From Planctomycetota bacterium (GTDB lineage: Bacteria > Planctomycetota > UBA1135 > UBA2386), in the NCBI GenBank assembly GCA_016793305.1, contig JAEUHU010000011.1, positions 1 through 15,364 on the forward strand: a stretch of 15,364 nucleotides of DNA, read 5' to 3'. Shown here piece after piece: positions 1 to 7,177 of this stretch. The translations under genes were made by a program, and so were the position numbers. Below the pieces are notes generated by a model. The model did not search any database. It worked only from the letters and a program-made list of their open reading frames with translations, and was not told the DNA's origin. Position 1 is the stretch's first letter; each line of letters begins with the position of its first letter.

Positions 1-40
1 CGTGCACACGTTGAAGCAGGTCGTCTGCGTGAAGGGCTGA
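1..40 (+). CDS. rtcB: RNA-splicing ligase RtcB, C-terminal end only (partial)
   Basis: Only the last 12 codons and the TGA stop (38-40) lie in the window; the reading frame starts at base 2. The encoded end, VHTLKQVVCVKG, matches the strongly conserved C-terminus of RtcB, which ends in a QVVCVKG-type sequence. RtcB is a GTP- and manganese-dependent ligase that joins RNA 2',3'-cyclic phosphate or 3'-phosphate ends to 5'-OH ends. The stop codon is three bases before the rtcA start, so the two genes form a tight rtcBA operon. The identification rests on 12 residues plus the neighbour, and both agree. Confidence 0.87.
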   Translation, partial: VHTLKQVVCVKG

Positions 41-43
41 ACG

Positions 44-1069
44 ATGATCCGACTCGATGGTTCGATGGGCGAAGGCGGTGGCCAGGTGCTGCGCACGTCG
101 CTGTCGTTGGCGATGGTGACGGGCCAGGGCTTCGTCATCGAACGCATCCGCGCCGGCCGTGAGAAGCCCGGCCTGAAGCGCCAGCATCTCGCGGCGGTGC
201 AGGCCGCGGCGCAGCTGTGCGCCGCCACGGTCGAAGGCGCCGAGCTCGGCAGCTTGCGGCTCGCGTTCCGTCCGGGCCTGGTGACGCCGGGCAACTACCG
301 CTTCGCCATCAGCACGGCCGGCAGCGCCATGCTCGTGCTGCAGACGGTGCTGCCGGCCCTGTGGCAGGCGAACGGGCCGTCGGGCATCGAGCTGGTCGGG
401 GGCACGCACAACCCGTTGGCGCCGTCGTTCGACTTCCTCGAGCACGCGTTCGCGCCGGCCGTGCGTTCGATGGGTGCGCCGCTGCAGCTGACGATGCGCA
501 TGGCCGGGTTCTTCCCGGCCGGTGGCGGCCAGGTCCGCGCCGAGGTCGCCCCGGCCGCCTGGCAGCCGCTCGAGCGTCTGCAGGCCGACGCGCCGCCGAT
601 CGTGCACGCGCGCATCCTGACGTCGCAGATCCCGTCGCACGTGGCCCAGCGCGAACGCACGGTGCTGTGCCAGCGTCTCCGCATCGCCGCCGACGCGGTG
701 CGGATCGTCGATCGCTGCTCGCCTGGCCCCGGCAACGCACTCGTCGTCGTGCTGGCTCGCCAGGGCGGCGGCGACGTCGTCACCACGCTCGGCGAGCGCG
801 GCGTGCCGGCCGAGGAGATCGCACATCGTGCCGCCGACGCGTTCGAGGAGCTGCGCACCGCCGACGTCCCGGTCGGTGCGCACCTCGCCGACCAGTTGCT
901 GCTGCCGATGGCGCTGGCCGGCGGCGGCGCGTTCCGCACGGTCGAGCCGACGCTGCACACCACGACCAACGCCGAGGTGATCGGCCACTTCCTGCCGGTG
1001 CGCTTCGACGTGCGCGAAGACCGGATCGGCGATCGCCAGACCTGGGTGATCGAAGCGCGCCGCGCGTGA
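44..1069 (+). CDS. rtcA: RNA 3'-terminal phosphate cyclase RtcA
   Basis: This 341-residue cytoplasmic enzyme converts RNA 3'-phosphate ends to 2',3'-cyclic phosphates using ATP, through an enzyme-AMP intermediate. The length is normal for bacterial RtcA. Family signatures are visible: the N-terminal EGGGQVLR block (residues 10-17), AGREKPGLKRQH (37-48), GTHNPLAPSFDF (120-131), and the GFFPAGGGQ block (155-163). A C-terminal HTTTN motif holds the expected adenylated histidine (His305). The ATG at 44 follows the rtcB stop by three bases, and a GAAGGG ribosome-binding sequence lies inside the rtcB end. Its job with RtcB is RNA repair or RNA end processing. The usual sigma-54 activator rtcR is not in the window, so regulation cannot be judged. 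I see no convincing terminator after the stop. Confidence 0.96.
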   Translation: MIRLDGSMGEGGGQVLRTSLSLAMVTGQGFVIERIRAGREKPGLKRQHLAAVQAAAQLCAATVEGAELGSLRLAFRPGLVTPGNYRFAISTAGSAMLVLQTVLPALWQANGPSGIELVGGTHNPLAPSFDFLEHAFAPAVRSMGAPLQLTMRMAGFFPAGGGQVRAEVAPAAWQPLERLQADAPPIVHARILTSQIPSHVAQRERTVLCQRLRIAADAVRIVDRCSPGPGNALVVVLARQGGGDVVTTLGERGVPAEEIAHRAADAFEELRTADVPVGAHLADQLLLPMALAGGGAFRTVEPTLHTTTNAEVIGHFLPVRFDVREDRIGDRQTWVIEARRA

Positions 1070-1127
1070 TCGCCGGCTCCGGTCGCGCGGTCGGCCGCAC
1101 TCGAGACGCGGTGCTAGCCTCGCAGGC

Positions 1128-1676
1128 TCAGCCCGGGAAGCCCGGCAGGCCGTCGATGCTGACGGCGTTCTTGTCGCGCACGTAGGCGTCGATCCCGTCG
1201 GCCCCCTTCTTGTCGCACCACTTGCCCATCTGGTCGCGTTCGCCCTCGTGGCGATAGAGCGGCACGCCGAAGCCGCACGAGTCGCCGATGCGCGTCACGT
1301 CGACGCGCACGATCGAACGGGTGCCGAGTTCGCGCCCCGGGAAGTACGCGCGCAGCTCGGCGAAGCGCGCGTGCTGCTTCGTGATCACCTCGCCGCGGCC
1401 GTGCAGCCGCACGATGCGCGGCGCGCCCTCGAACGCGCACAGCATCACGCAGATCCGCCCGTTCTCGCGCAGGTGCGCGATCGTCTCGACGCCGCTGCCG
1501 ACGCGGTCGAGCCAGGCGACCTCGCGCGGCCCCAGCACCACCAGCGGATCGCCGCCCTTGGGCGAGCAATTGACGTGGCCCGCGTCGCCGCTCGGTGCCG
1601 TCGCCACGAAGAACAGGTGCTGTGCTTCGATCCAGGCGCGCAGGTCTTCGGTGATGGTGTCGTGCAGCTTGCCCAT
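1128..1676 (-). CDS. pyridoxamine 5'-phosphate oxidase family flavoprotein
   Basis: This 182-residue protein has no signal peptide and resembles the split-barrel FMN-binding family of pyridoxamine 5'-phosphate oxidases. An N-terminal strand region, LFFVATAPSGDAGHVNCSPK (residues 21-40), is followed by GGDPLVVLGP (41-50), a GSGVETIAHLRENGRICVM stretch (60-78), and RIVRLHGRGEVI (87-98). That order is typical of general stress or PNPOx-like proteins. True PdxH has a different C-terminal substrate-binding part, so this is probably not the vitamin B6 oxidase; the substrate is unknown. The ATG at 1676 has no Shine-Dalgarno sequence. A TAGCGT hexamer (1684-1689, minus strand) sits only seven bases ahead of it. 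The gene is divergent from the VWA gene at 1811. Confidence 0.85.
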   Translation of the reverse strand: MGKLHDTITEDLRAWIEAQHLFFVATAPSGDAGHVNCSPKGGDPLVVLGPREVAWLDRVGSGVETIAHLRENGRICVMLCAFEGAPRIVRLHGRGEVITKQHARFAELRAYFPGRELGTRSIVRVDVTRIGDSCGFGVPLYRHEGERDQMGKWCDKKGADGIDAYVRDKNAVSIDGLPGFPG

Positions 1677-1683
1677 GCCGCAG

Positions 1684-1689
1684 ACGCTA
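1684..1689 (-). promoter_or_regulatory. candidate -10 element, possible leaderless start
   Basis: On the minus strand the hexamer TAGCGT ends seven bases before the ATG of the PNPOx-like gene (1676). A transcript begun there would have little or no leader. No clear -35 is seen, so support is weak; it is listed because the same hexamer occupies nearly the same position before the cytochrome c peroxidase gene. Confidence 0.3.
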
Positions 1690-1771
1690 TCCGGAGGACC
1701 GTGGCAGCCCGACCATGCCCGATCCGGTGACCTGCCTGCTCCAGGGCCCTATTCCCGGTTCGCGGGTTCGC

Positions 1772-1777
1772 TACCCT
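1772..1777 (+). promoter_or_regulatory. candidate -10 element before the VWA gene
   Basis: TACCCT within GCTACCCT lies in the 134-base gap between divergent genes. It would start a transcript with a leader of roughly 27 bases before the ATG at 1811. There is no clear -35 box. The GCTA-prefixed form recurs before other genes in this window. Confidence 0.25.
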
Positions 1778-1810
1778 CCCCTGAGCCCTCGCTCCTGACC
1801 TGGATCGCCG

Positions 1811-3436
1811 ATGCCCAGTTCGTCCCCGTTCTCGCGAGCCTCGCTGGCAGTCCTCCTGGCCCTCGGATGTGCCGTCGCCCAGCACGAGGAGCCCGCGACG
1901 GAGCCGTTCGCTCGCTACCGGCAGTGCATCGTCCGGAAGCCGTTCTTCTTCCACACGATGGGCCGCGATGCGCTCTCGCTGAGCCATCAGGCCGAGGCCC
2001 TGCAACAGCTGGCCGCCGACTACGGCCGCCCCCAGATCGAGCCGGAGTACTCGCGCTACACGATCGCCTCGATGCTCGGGCGCGACTTCGACAACGCCGG
2101 GTTCCTCGACGCCTTGGTGGCCCTGCGCACCGCGAGCACGAACCCCGCCGACGCCTGGTTGTGGACGAACGTGCTGCGCATCGAGTCCGACCTGACGCGC
2201 ACCGACGAGGTGCTCGCGATCGCCCGCGAGGCGACGGCCAGCTGGCAACGCGCCGCCGCGATCGTCGCGATCGGGGCGAGTCGCCGCGGCGACGTCGCCG
2301 CCGCGATCACGCCGAACTGCGTCACCCTGCCGCCGAAGGACAAGGAAGGGGAGCGCATGCTGCTGCTCGGGGCGATGACGAACGCCCTGTGGGACAACCG
2401 CGCGCGCGTCAACGACGAGTCGTATCGCAACGCCCTGACCGCCTACATCGGCCTGCTCGATCCGAAGGTCGGCCTGCCCAAGCTCGGCAGGGTGCAGATG
2501 ACGCGGACGCTGCAGGCGATCCTCCGCTCCCCCGCCCAGTTCGAGGATCCGGCCGCGTGGTTGGCGTTCCTCGCCCGCGGCGACGTGAAGAGCAGCTCCT
2601 CGCAGACCAGCGCGCAGCCGAGCTTCTTCGGCATCGAGAGCGACGGCGAGCGCTTCTGCTACGTGCTCGACCTGTCCGACTCGATGTGCATCAAGGTCCC
2701 GAACGAACACAAGGGACCGATCACCGGACCGAAGCCGAAGCGCCCGAAGAACGCGATCCTCACCGAGAGCGATCTGCCGTGGCACCTGATCAAGAGCCGC
2801 TGGGACCTCGCGCGCGAGCAGCTGCGCATCTCGTTGTCGCGCCTGCAGCCCGACCAGTGGTTCTGCGTGGTCTGGTTCGGCAGTGACGCCGGCACACTGA
2901 ACGCGACCAAGGGGCTGGTGAAGGCGACGCGCGCCAACCTCGACAAGGCGATCAAGGAACTCGATGCCCTGGTGCCCGGTGAACCGGTCCCCGGCGTGGC
3001 ACCGGACGGCGTGCTGCGTGGCCGCACCAACCTGTTCGGCGGGCTGCGCCGCGCCTTCGCCGTGCACGGCGGCGGCCACGCGAACGGGCCGGCCTACGTC
3101 GAAGAGAAGCCGCTCGCCGACGGCTGTGACACCATCTTCCTGCTGTCCGACGGGGCGCCGACCGCCGACGACTTCATGGTCCTCGACAAGGACTATGGCG
3201 AAGGAGAGGTGGTGAAGAGCATCGAGTACGGCGGCAAGGCACCGCGCATGCAGACCCTGGAGTACTACGGCCCCTACATCTTCGACCAGTTCCTGATCGA
3301 GGACGTGCGCCGCATGAACCTGTTCCGCAGGGTGCGCATCCACTGCATCGGCCTCGGCGAGGCGAACACGGAGTTGCTGCGCGGCATCGCCGGCCAGGGC
3401 GGTGGCGAGACGTTCTTCGTCGGCCAGAAGCGTTGA
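1811..3436 (+). CDS. exported von Willebrand factor type A (VWA) domain protein
   Basis: This 541-residue protein begins with a signal peptide: basic Arg9, hydrophobic residues 11-19, and a probable signal peptidase I site AVA|Q at 23-24. Residues about 30-270 are mostly helical, perhaps repeat-like, and I do not recognise them. A VWA domain occupies about 280-540. Its metal-ion-dependent adhesion site is visible: DLSDS at 287-291 (Asp287, Ser289, Ser291), a threonine in RGRTNL (Thr406), and LLSDGAP (Asp447). A long insert rich in Lys and Pro at 293-325 follows the first motif. VWA domains bind proteins in a Mg-dependent way, so an extracellular or envelope scaffold role is likely, but the partner is unknown. 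A lipoprotein reading using Cys20 is possible but has a poor lipobox. Confidence 0.88.
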   Translation: MPSSSPFSRASLAVLLALGCAVAQHEEPATEPFARYRQCIVRKPFFFHTMGRDALSLSHQAEALQQLAADYGRPQIEPEYSRYTIASMLGRDFDNAGFLDALVALRTASTNPADAWLWTNVLRIESDLTRTDEVLAIAREATASWQRAAAIVAIGASRRGDVAAAITPNCVTLPPKDKEGERMLLLGAMTNALWDNRARVNDESYRNALTAYIGLLDPKVGLPKLGRVQMTRTLQAILRSPAQFEDPAAWLAFLARGDVKSSSSQTSAQPSFFGIESDGERFCYVLDLSDSMCIKVPNEHKGPITGPKPKRPKNAILTESDLPWHLIKSRWDLAREQLRISLSRLQPDQWFCVVWFGSDAGTLNATKGLVKATRANLDKAIKELDALVPGEPVPGVAPDGVLRGRTNLFGGLRRAFAVHGGGHANGPAYVEEKPLADGCDTIFLLSDGAPTADDFMVLDKDYGEGEVVKSIEYGGKAPRMQTLEYYGPYIFDQFLIEDVRRMNLFRRVRIHCIGLGEANTELLRGIAGQGGGETFFVGQKR

Positions 3437-3497
3437 TCCGGCTGCCCCACGCTCCGCCTGCACACCCAGCCATCGCCCCACCCGGCGGACTTGCTGC

Positions 3498-3503
3498 TAC
3501 AGT
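3498..3503 (+). promoter_or_regulatory. candidate -10 element before the DNRLRE gene
   Basis: TACAGT (within GCTACAGT) matches four of six TATAAT positions and lies about 48 bases before the ATG at 3552, in the 115-base gap after the VWA gene. No convincing -35 is seen. It suggests the DNRLRE gene has its own promoter despite being co-directional with the VWA gene. Confidence 0.3.
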
Positions 3504-3551
3504 CGCCGCTCCTCCCAAGTGACCCGAACCACACCTCCCGCCACGAACCCG

Positions 3552-4616
3552 ATGCACCCGATCCAACTCGCCCTCCACTTCGGCCTCGCCATGGCCCTGG
3601 CCAGCTCCCTTGCCGCCCAGACGACGACCGTCAGCGTGCCTTGCGACCTCGACAACACGCTCTACGAGGATCTCACCGGCAGCCTGAGCAACGGCAGAGG
3701 CAGCGGCACTTTCTGCGGCCTCACCGGCACTGGCAGAATCCGTCGTGCCGTGATGCGCTTCGACGTCGCCAGCGTGGTGCCGGCAGGGGCCTGGATCCTG
3801 TCGGCCAAGCTCGACCTGTTCGTCGAACAGTCGAGCGCCGGGACTCCTGCCCCGGCATCCGCGTATCGCCTGAGCCAGGACTGGGGCGAAGGCTCGTCGG
3901 CCGCGCTGGGCAACGGCGGCGGCGGCGCTGTGGCGACGCCGGGCGATGCCACGTGGATCCACACGTTCTACTCCGGCTCGACCTGGACCACGCCGGGCGG
4001 CTCCTTCGCCGGCACCCCGAGCTTCACGATGACCCTGCCTACGTTCGGCGCGGCCTCCAGTGACCTGTCGTTGCAAACAGCTGCCGACGTGGCCAGCTGG
4101 CTCGGCAGTCCGAGCTCGAACTTCGGCTGGTTGATCAAGCTGGACGACGAAGTGACGCCATCGACCGCCCGTCGCCTCGCGTCGCGCGAGAACGGCTTCA
4201 ACAATCCATCCCTGGAGGTCACCTACCTGATGCCGGGTCAGGTGGGCACCTACGGAGTCAGCTGCTCGGCAGCGTCGTCCGGATTCACCGAGACCTACGT
4301 CGGCGTCCCGACCGGTGGCAACACCGTCCAGATCGTCCAGACGAACGCGCCGGCGAACTCGTTCGGCTACAACGTGCTGGCGTTCACGATCGAACCCGCC
4401 GGCGTGTCGCTGGCCCCCGGTTGCACCGCCTACCTGCCGCTCGGTGCGATCATCATCGCCAACCTGTTCCCGACCGACCCGTTCGGCAGCGCGTCGACGC
4501 CGTTCCCGCTGCCGATCGGTTTCCCGGGCGCGCTCATCGCGGCGCAGTCGATCGTGGCGGACGGGAGCCCGTTCGGTTACGCGGTGAGCAACGCTGCGGT
4601 GATGGTCCTGCAGTGA
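3552..4616 (+). CDS. exported DNRLRE (CBM96-like) domain protein with planctomycete-type C-terminal domain
   Basis: The ATG at 3552 was chosen because it places a clean signal peptide first: hydrophobic residues 5-20 with cleavage at LAA|Q (22-23). The open frame extends further upstream but reads as non-coding. The product has 354 residues. Residues about 26-225 resemble the DNRLRE domain of secreted proteins: an acidic start with D-x-x-L-Y-E (34-39), RRAVMRFDVASV (64-75), a strand ILSAKLDLFV (82-91), then W-rich repeats to SLEVTYL. Residues about 232-354 form a second beta-rich module with NSFGYNVLAFTI, two cysteines (238, 291) and a closing SNAAVMVLQ. That module resembles terminal domains common in secreted planctomycete proteins. 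DNRLRE modules are found in extracellular matrix or polysaccharide-associated proteins; no enzyme activity is evident. There is no ribosome-binding site. Confidence 0.82.
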   Translation: MHPIQLALHFGLAMALASSLAAQTTTVSVPCDLDNTLYEDLTGSLSNGRGSGTFCGLTGTGRIRRAVMRFDVASVVPAGAWILSAKLDLFVEQSSAGTPAPASAYRLSQDWGEGSSAALGNGGGGAVATPGDATWIHTFYSGSTWTTPGGSFAGTPSFTMTLPTFGAASSDLSLQTAADVASWLGSPSSNFGWLIKLDDEVTPSTARRLASRENGFNNPSLEVTYLMPGQVGTYGVSCSAASSGFTETYVGVPTGGNTVQIVQTNAPANSFGYNVLAFTIEPAGVSLAPGCTAYLPLGAIIIANLFPTDPFGSASTPFPLPIGFPGALIAAQSIVADGSPFGYAVSNAAVMVLQ

Positions 4617-4646
4617 CGCTGCGGCAACCCTGACGCTGCCGCAGCG
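4617..4646. terminator. hairpin between convergent genes, probable bidirectional terminator
   Basis: A perfect 10-base inverted repeat, CGCTGCGGCA (4617-4626) and TGCCGCAGCG (4637-4646), has a 10-base loop. It begins directly after the stop codon of the DNRLRE gene and lies 9 bases from the end of the convergent gene. No T-run follows on either strand, so termination would depend on the stem alone or on Rho. Confidence 0.7.
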
Positions 4647-4655
4647 AGCGCACGA

Positions 4656-5897
4656 TCAGAACGAGCGCGCGACGACGAGGCGCGCTGCGTCTGGCTGCCA
4701 CGCGCGCACCGAGACCGGTGCCAACTCCGGCACGTGCCGCACCTCGAAGGTCGTGTGCCCCGCGACCACCGGCACGGCGACGAAGCCGTCGGCGTCGGTC
4801 GGACCGACGCCACGACGCAGCGAACCGACCACGCTCGCGACGAGCAGATCGCGGCACGGCGCCCCTGCTTCGTCGACGACGGCGAGGCGCAGTTCGCTGG
4901 CGGACTGCAGCGCGAGATCGACGAACTGCACCGGGCCGTCCAAGCTGACCTTGGTCGCGATGCCGACGTCGCCGCGGCACGCGAACGGCTCGATCTCGTA
5001 GCTGCCCTTCAGCAGGCCACCGAGCTGGAACGCGCCGCCGACGCCGGTCTCGACCACGCGCACGAAGTGCTGGCCGCGCACGACCAACGGCGCGCCTTCG
5101 ATCGGCTCGCCGCGGCTGTCGCGCACGACGCCACGCAGCGCCTGCCCAGCGGTCGTGGTCAGGTCCGGCAACGGCACGAGCCCCGCGCCGCGCTCGCTCC
5201 GGAACGGCTCGGCGAGCAGCGCCTGGCCAGCCAATTCGGCGCCAGCGCCTGGCGCGTGCACCAGCAACTCGGCCGGGCCCGCCGGCAAGGCCACTCGGTA
5301 GCGCCCGAACTCGTCGGTGCGCGCCCATTCGCCGAGCCCGACCGACACGACGAACGCAAGGCCCAGGGCCTTGCCGTCCGCACCACGCACCACTCCTTCA
5401 CCGTGGCGCTGCGCCGGCGGAGGCAGCGCCGCAGCCGGCGGATCCCAAGGGGCAGCTGCGGCCAGCTGCACGGCCGCGACGTCCGGGCTGACCGCGTGCA
5501 ACCGCCACCAGCGCGACTGCGCGCCGCCGGCGCGCACCAGCACGTCCCGCACGGTGCCGCGATCGAACTCGATCCGACAACTGCCTTCGGCGTCGGTGCG
5601 CAGCACTTCGTCGCCGTTCTCGAGCGATGCCCCGGCCAGCAGGAACCCGAGCGGGTCGAACACGCGCGCCCGTGTGGTCGCAGCGGTCACCTTCGGTGAG
5701 CTGGCACCAGCCCGCCGCACGACGACCGGTGCATTCGGCGGTGGGGAGGCAGACGGAACGGGGTCGCGCACTGCCGCCACCGCGGGAACGCCCTGCCAGT
5801 GCACTCGAAGGTCTCCGCGCACGACGAACCATGCGACCAGAATGGTGGCACAGAGGCCGACGGCGACCGAGGGACGTTCTTGCAGCGCGCGCACCAT
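4656..5897 (-). CDS. membrane-anchored protein with carboxypeptidase-regulatory-like repeats
   Basis: With the ATG at 5897 the product has 413 residues. A GTG at 5924 would add nine, but a TATAGT -10-like box lies between the two, which favours the shorter form. A single membrane segment (about residues 10-27) is followed by a Pro/Ala-rich linker, so the body is probably outside the cytoplasmic membrane. At least three, perhaps four, beta-sandwich repeats follow at about 69-116, 167-220, 255-315 and 335-390. Each has the pattern G-x-V-x-D/x-x-G-x-P-x-x-G-A, then T-D-x-x-G-x-(F/Y) near its end, for example VRDSRGEPIEGAPLVV and TDEFGRYRVALP. This pattern is typical of carboxypeptidase D regulatory-like (transthyretin-like) domains. 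The peptidase domain itself is absent, so the role is probably structural or binding. Confidence 0.8.
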   Translation of the reverse strand: MVRALQERPSVAVGLCATILVAWFVVRGDLRVHWQGVPAVAAVRDPVPSASPPPNAPVVVRRAGASSPKVTAATTRARVFDPLGFLLAGASLENGDEVLRTDAEGSCRIEFDRGTVRDVLVRAGGAQSRWWRLHAVSPDVAAVQLAAAAPWDPPAAALPPPAQRHGEGVVRGADGKALGLAFVVSVGLGEWARTDEFGRYRVALPAGPAELLVHAPGAGAELAGQALLAEPFRSERGAGLVPLPDLTTTAGQALRGVVRDSRGEPIEGAPLVVRGQHFVRVVETGVGGAFQLGGLLKGSYEIEPFACRGDVGIATKVSLDGPVQFVDLALQSASELRLAVVDEAGAPCRDLLVASVVGSLRRGVGPTDADGFVAVPVVAGHTTFEVRHVPELAPVSVRAWQPDAARLVVARSF

Positions 5898-5907
5898 GCG
5901 TTCCGCG

Positions 5908-5913
5908 ACTATA
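5908..5913 (-). promoter_or_regulatory. candidate -10 element TATAGT
   Basis: TATAGT on the minus strand differs from TATAAT at one position and ends ten bases before the ATG at 5897. It is the best -10 match seen in the window. A transcript starting from it would exclude the upstream GTG and have only a few leader bases. No clear -35 is present. Confidence 0.45.
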
Positions 5914-5949
5914 GGCACGCACACGCAGAACGGCAGGCCCGCGCCGGCT

Positions 5950-5964
5950 GGGATTCCTCATCCC
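5950..5964 (-). terminator. small hairpin after the dehydrogenase gene
   Basis: GGGAT and ATCCC (5-base stem, 5-base loop) lie about 25 bases beyond the stop of the dehydrogenase gene on the minus strand. It is short and has no T-run, so a terminator role is only possible. Confidence 0.3.
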
Positions 5965-5988
5965 GTCGCCGCGATCCGACCGTCGCCG

Positions 5989-6990
5989 TCAGCGGCAGAG
6001 CCGCGGCGGCGCCACGTCGAGCACACTGCGCAAGCCCGGTCGGGCGGCGACGACGCCGTGCAGGTTGTTGACCAGGATCGCCGCGGTCGCCTGATCCCCG
6101 GCGATGCCGCCGAGGAACTTCAGGTGCACCGGCGGCGTGCTCTCGAGCACGATCTCGTCGCGCGGGTCCGGCGCGCCGACGTACATCGCCAGGTCGAGGT
6201 GCAGCACCTGGCGCTTGCCGACGAACCCGTAGCCGTGGTTGCGGATGCCGGCGACCTGACCTTCCTTCACGGTCAGGAACGGCGTCTTGTGGTCCTCGGC
6301 GGCGATCACCGGCTCGACCGTCTGTTCGATCTTGTCGAGCTGGAAGTCGAGTGCGCGCGCCAGCAGCGCCACCGACTCGCGCATGCCGATGTGCCCGAAC
6401 CGACCGGTCGCCATCTGCTGCTTCCACTCGTCCTTCGTCAGCCCGGCCCCGACCTTCTTCTGCAGCGGCAGCCGCCGCGTGCCGGCGTCGACGATGCGCG
6501 TGCACTTCACGGTCTGCACGTCGAACGTCACCGCCGAGGCGACCACCGCCACGAAGTCCATCGCGAAGCCCGGGTTCACACCGGTGCCGAGGAACGACAC
6601 GCCAGAGGCCTTCGCCGCCGCGTCCAGCTCGGCCGCCAGCGCCGCGTGCTGGAACTCCGGCACGAGCAGCTCCTCCGTGGACGACACCACGTCGACGCCG
6701 CAACGCGCCGCCAGCAGCAGCTGGTCCTTCACCATCGGCATGAAGCTCGAGGTGCAGTGCAACATCACGTCGGGCTGCAGCCGCTTCAGCGCCACCTCGC
6801 CGTCGCCTTCGACGACGATGCCGGTCTTGCGGCCGAGTTCGAGCAGGTCGCCGAGGTCCTGACCGATCTTCGCCGGATCGACGTCGATCGCGCCGACCAG
6901 CTCGACGGAGGTCTTCTGCAGGGCGAGGCGGGCGGCGGCGAGGCCGATGGGGCCGAGGCCGAACGAAACGGCGCGAACGACAGGGGTCAT
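5989..6990 (-). CDS. NAD(P)-dependent dehydrogenase, 2,4-diaminopentanoate dehydrogenase / DapB-like family
   Basis: This 333-residue cytoplasmic protein opens with a Rossmann nucleotide-binding fold: GLGPIG at 11-16 after the first strand, and acidic Asp36 (AIDVDP) at the end of the second, a position compatible with NAD binding. HCTSSF at 78-83 and GTGVNPGFAMD at 135-145 follow, as in the dihydrodipicolinate reductase-like group that includes 2,4-diaminopentanoate dehydrogenase. The C-terminal half carries family-like conserved GHIGMRESVALLARAL and VHLKFLGGIAGDQATAAILVN stretches. The DapB active-site signature is absent, so lysine synthesis is unlikely. Adjacent ornithine-degradation genes are missing, so the substrate is open. 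A TACCAT -10-like sequence lies about 48 bases upstream of the ATG at 6990. Confidence 0.8.
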   Translation of the reverse strand: MTPVVRAVSFGLGPIGLAAARLALQKTSVELVGAIDVDPAKIGQDLGDLLELGRKTGIVVEGDGEVALKRLQPDVMLHCTSSFMPMVKDQLLLAARCGVDVVSSTEELLVPEFQHAALAAELDAAAKASGVSFLGTGVNPGFAMDFVAVVASAVTFDVQTVKCTRIVDAGTRRLPLQKKVGAGLTKDEWKQQMATGRFGHIGMRESVALLARALDFQLDKIEQTVEPVIAAEDHKTPFLTVKEGQVAGIRNHGYGFVGKRQVLHLDLAMYVGAPDPRDEIVLESTPPVHLKFLGGIAGDQATAAILVNNLHGVVAARPGLRSVLDVAPPRLCR

Positions 6991-7037
6991 GCGGGGTCTT
7001 GGCAGGCGCCCGGAGACGCCGTGTGAGGGGGCGCAGG

Positions 7038-7043
7038 ATGGTA
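7038..7043 (-). promoter_or_regulatory. candidate -10 element before the dehydrogenase gene
   Basis: TACCAT, in the context GCTACCAT on the minus strand, would give a leader of about 40 bases before the ATG at 6990. It matches four of six TATAAT positions. The -35 region is not recognisable. Confidence 0.3.
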
Positions 7044-7163
7044 GCGCTGGCTCCTACGCCAGACACCGGAAGCGTGGCCCGACCGCCCTGCGGAATCGCC
7101 GCTGGCCGGAGCAACGGTGCTTCTCCATGCCGCAGCGCGATTCGCTCCCGCGAACCGGGCCGC

Positions 7164-7169
7164 TAGCGT
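7164..7169 (+). promoter_or_regulatory. candidate -10 element, possible leaderless start
   Basis: TAGCGT, in the context GCTAGCGT, ends eight bases before the ATG of the cytochrome c peroxidase gene at 7178. A start site at the usual distance would fall on or just before the ATG. There is no Shine-Dalgarno sequence. The rest of the 187-base divergent gap (6991-7177) holds no gene. Confidence 0.35.
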
Positions 7170-7177
7170 TGTCGTAG

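Noticed and set aside
1111..1120. GCTAGCCT after rtcA as a plus-strand promoter.
   Set aside because: It would read antisense into the PNPOx-like gene, and no -35 or downstream plus-strand gene supports it.
1128..1676. Calling the PNPOx-like protein PdxH because pdxST lies in the same window.
   Set aside because: The C-terminal substrate-binding part of PdxH is not present, the genes are 8 kb apart, and organisms with PdxST do not need PdxH for new synthesis.
1288..2886. Long plus-strand open frame across the PNPOx gene, the intergenic gap and the VWA gene.
   Set aside because: It crosses two real genes in the wrong frame or strand and encodes Arg/Ala-rich sequence without domains.
1445..3481. 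Very long open frame on the minus strand opposite the VWA gene (678 codons).
   Set aside because: It is low-complexity in Arg, Ala, Gln and His, has no recognisable domain, and lies antisense to a clear signal-peptide plus VWA gene. GC-rich DNA commonly gives such shadows.
5989..6990. Calling the dehydrogenase DapB (lysine synthesis).
   Set aside because: The Rossmann start is shared, but the DapB active-site histidine/lysine signature is missing and the C-terminal half fits the diaminopentanoate dehydrogenase-like group better.
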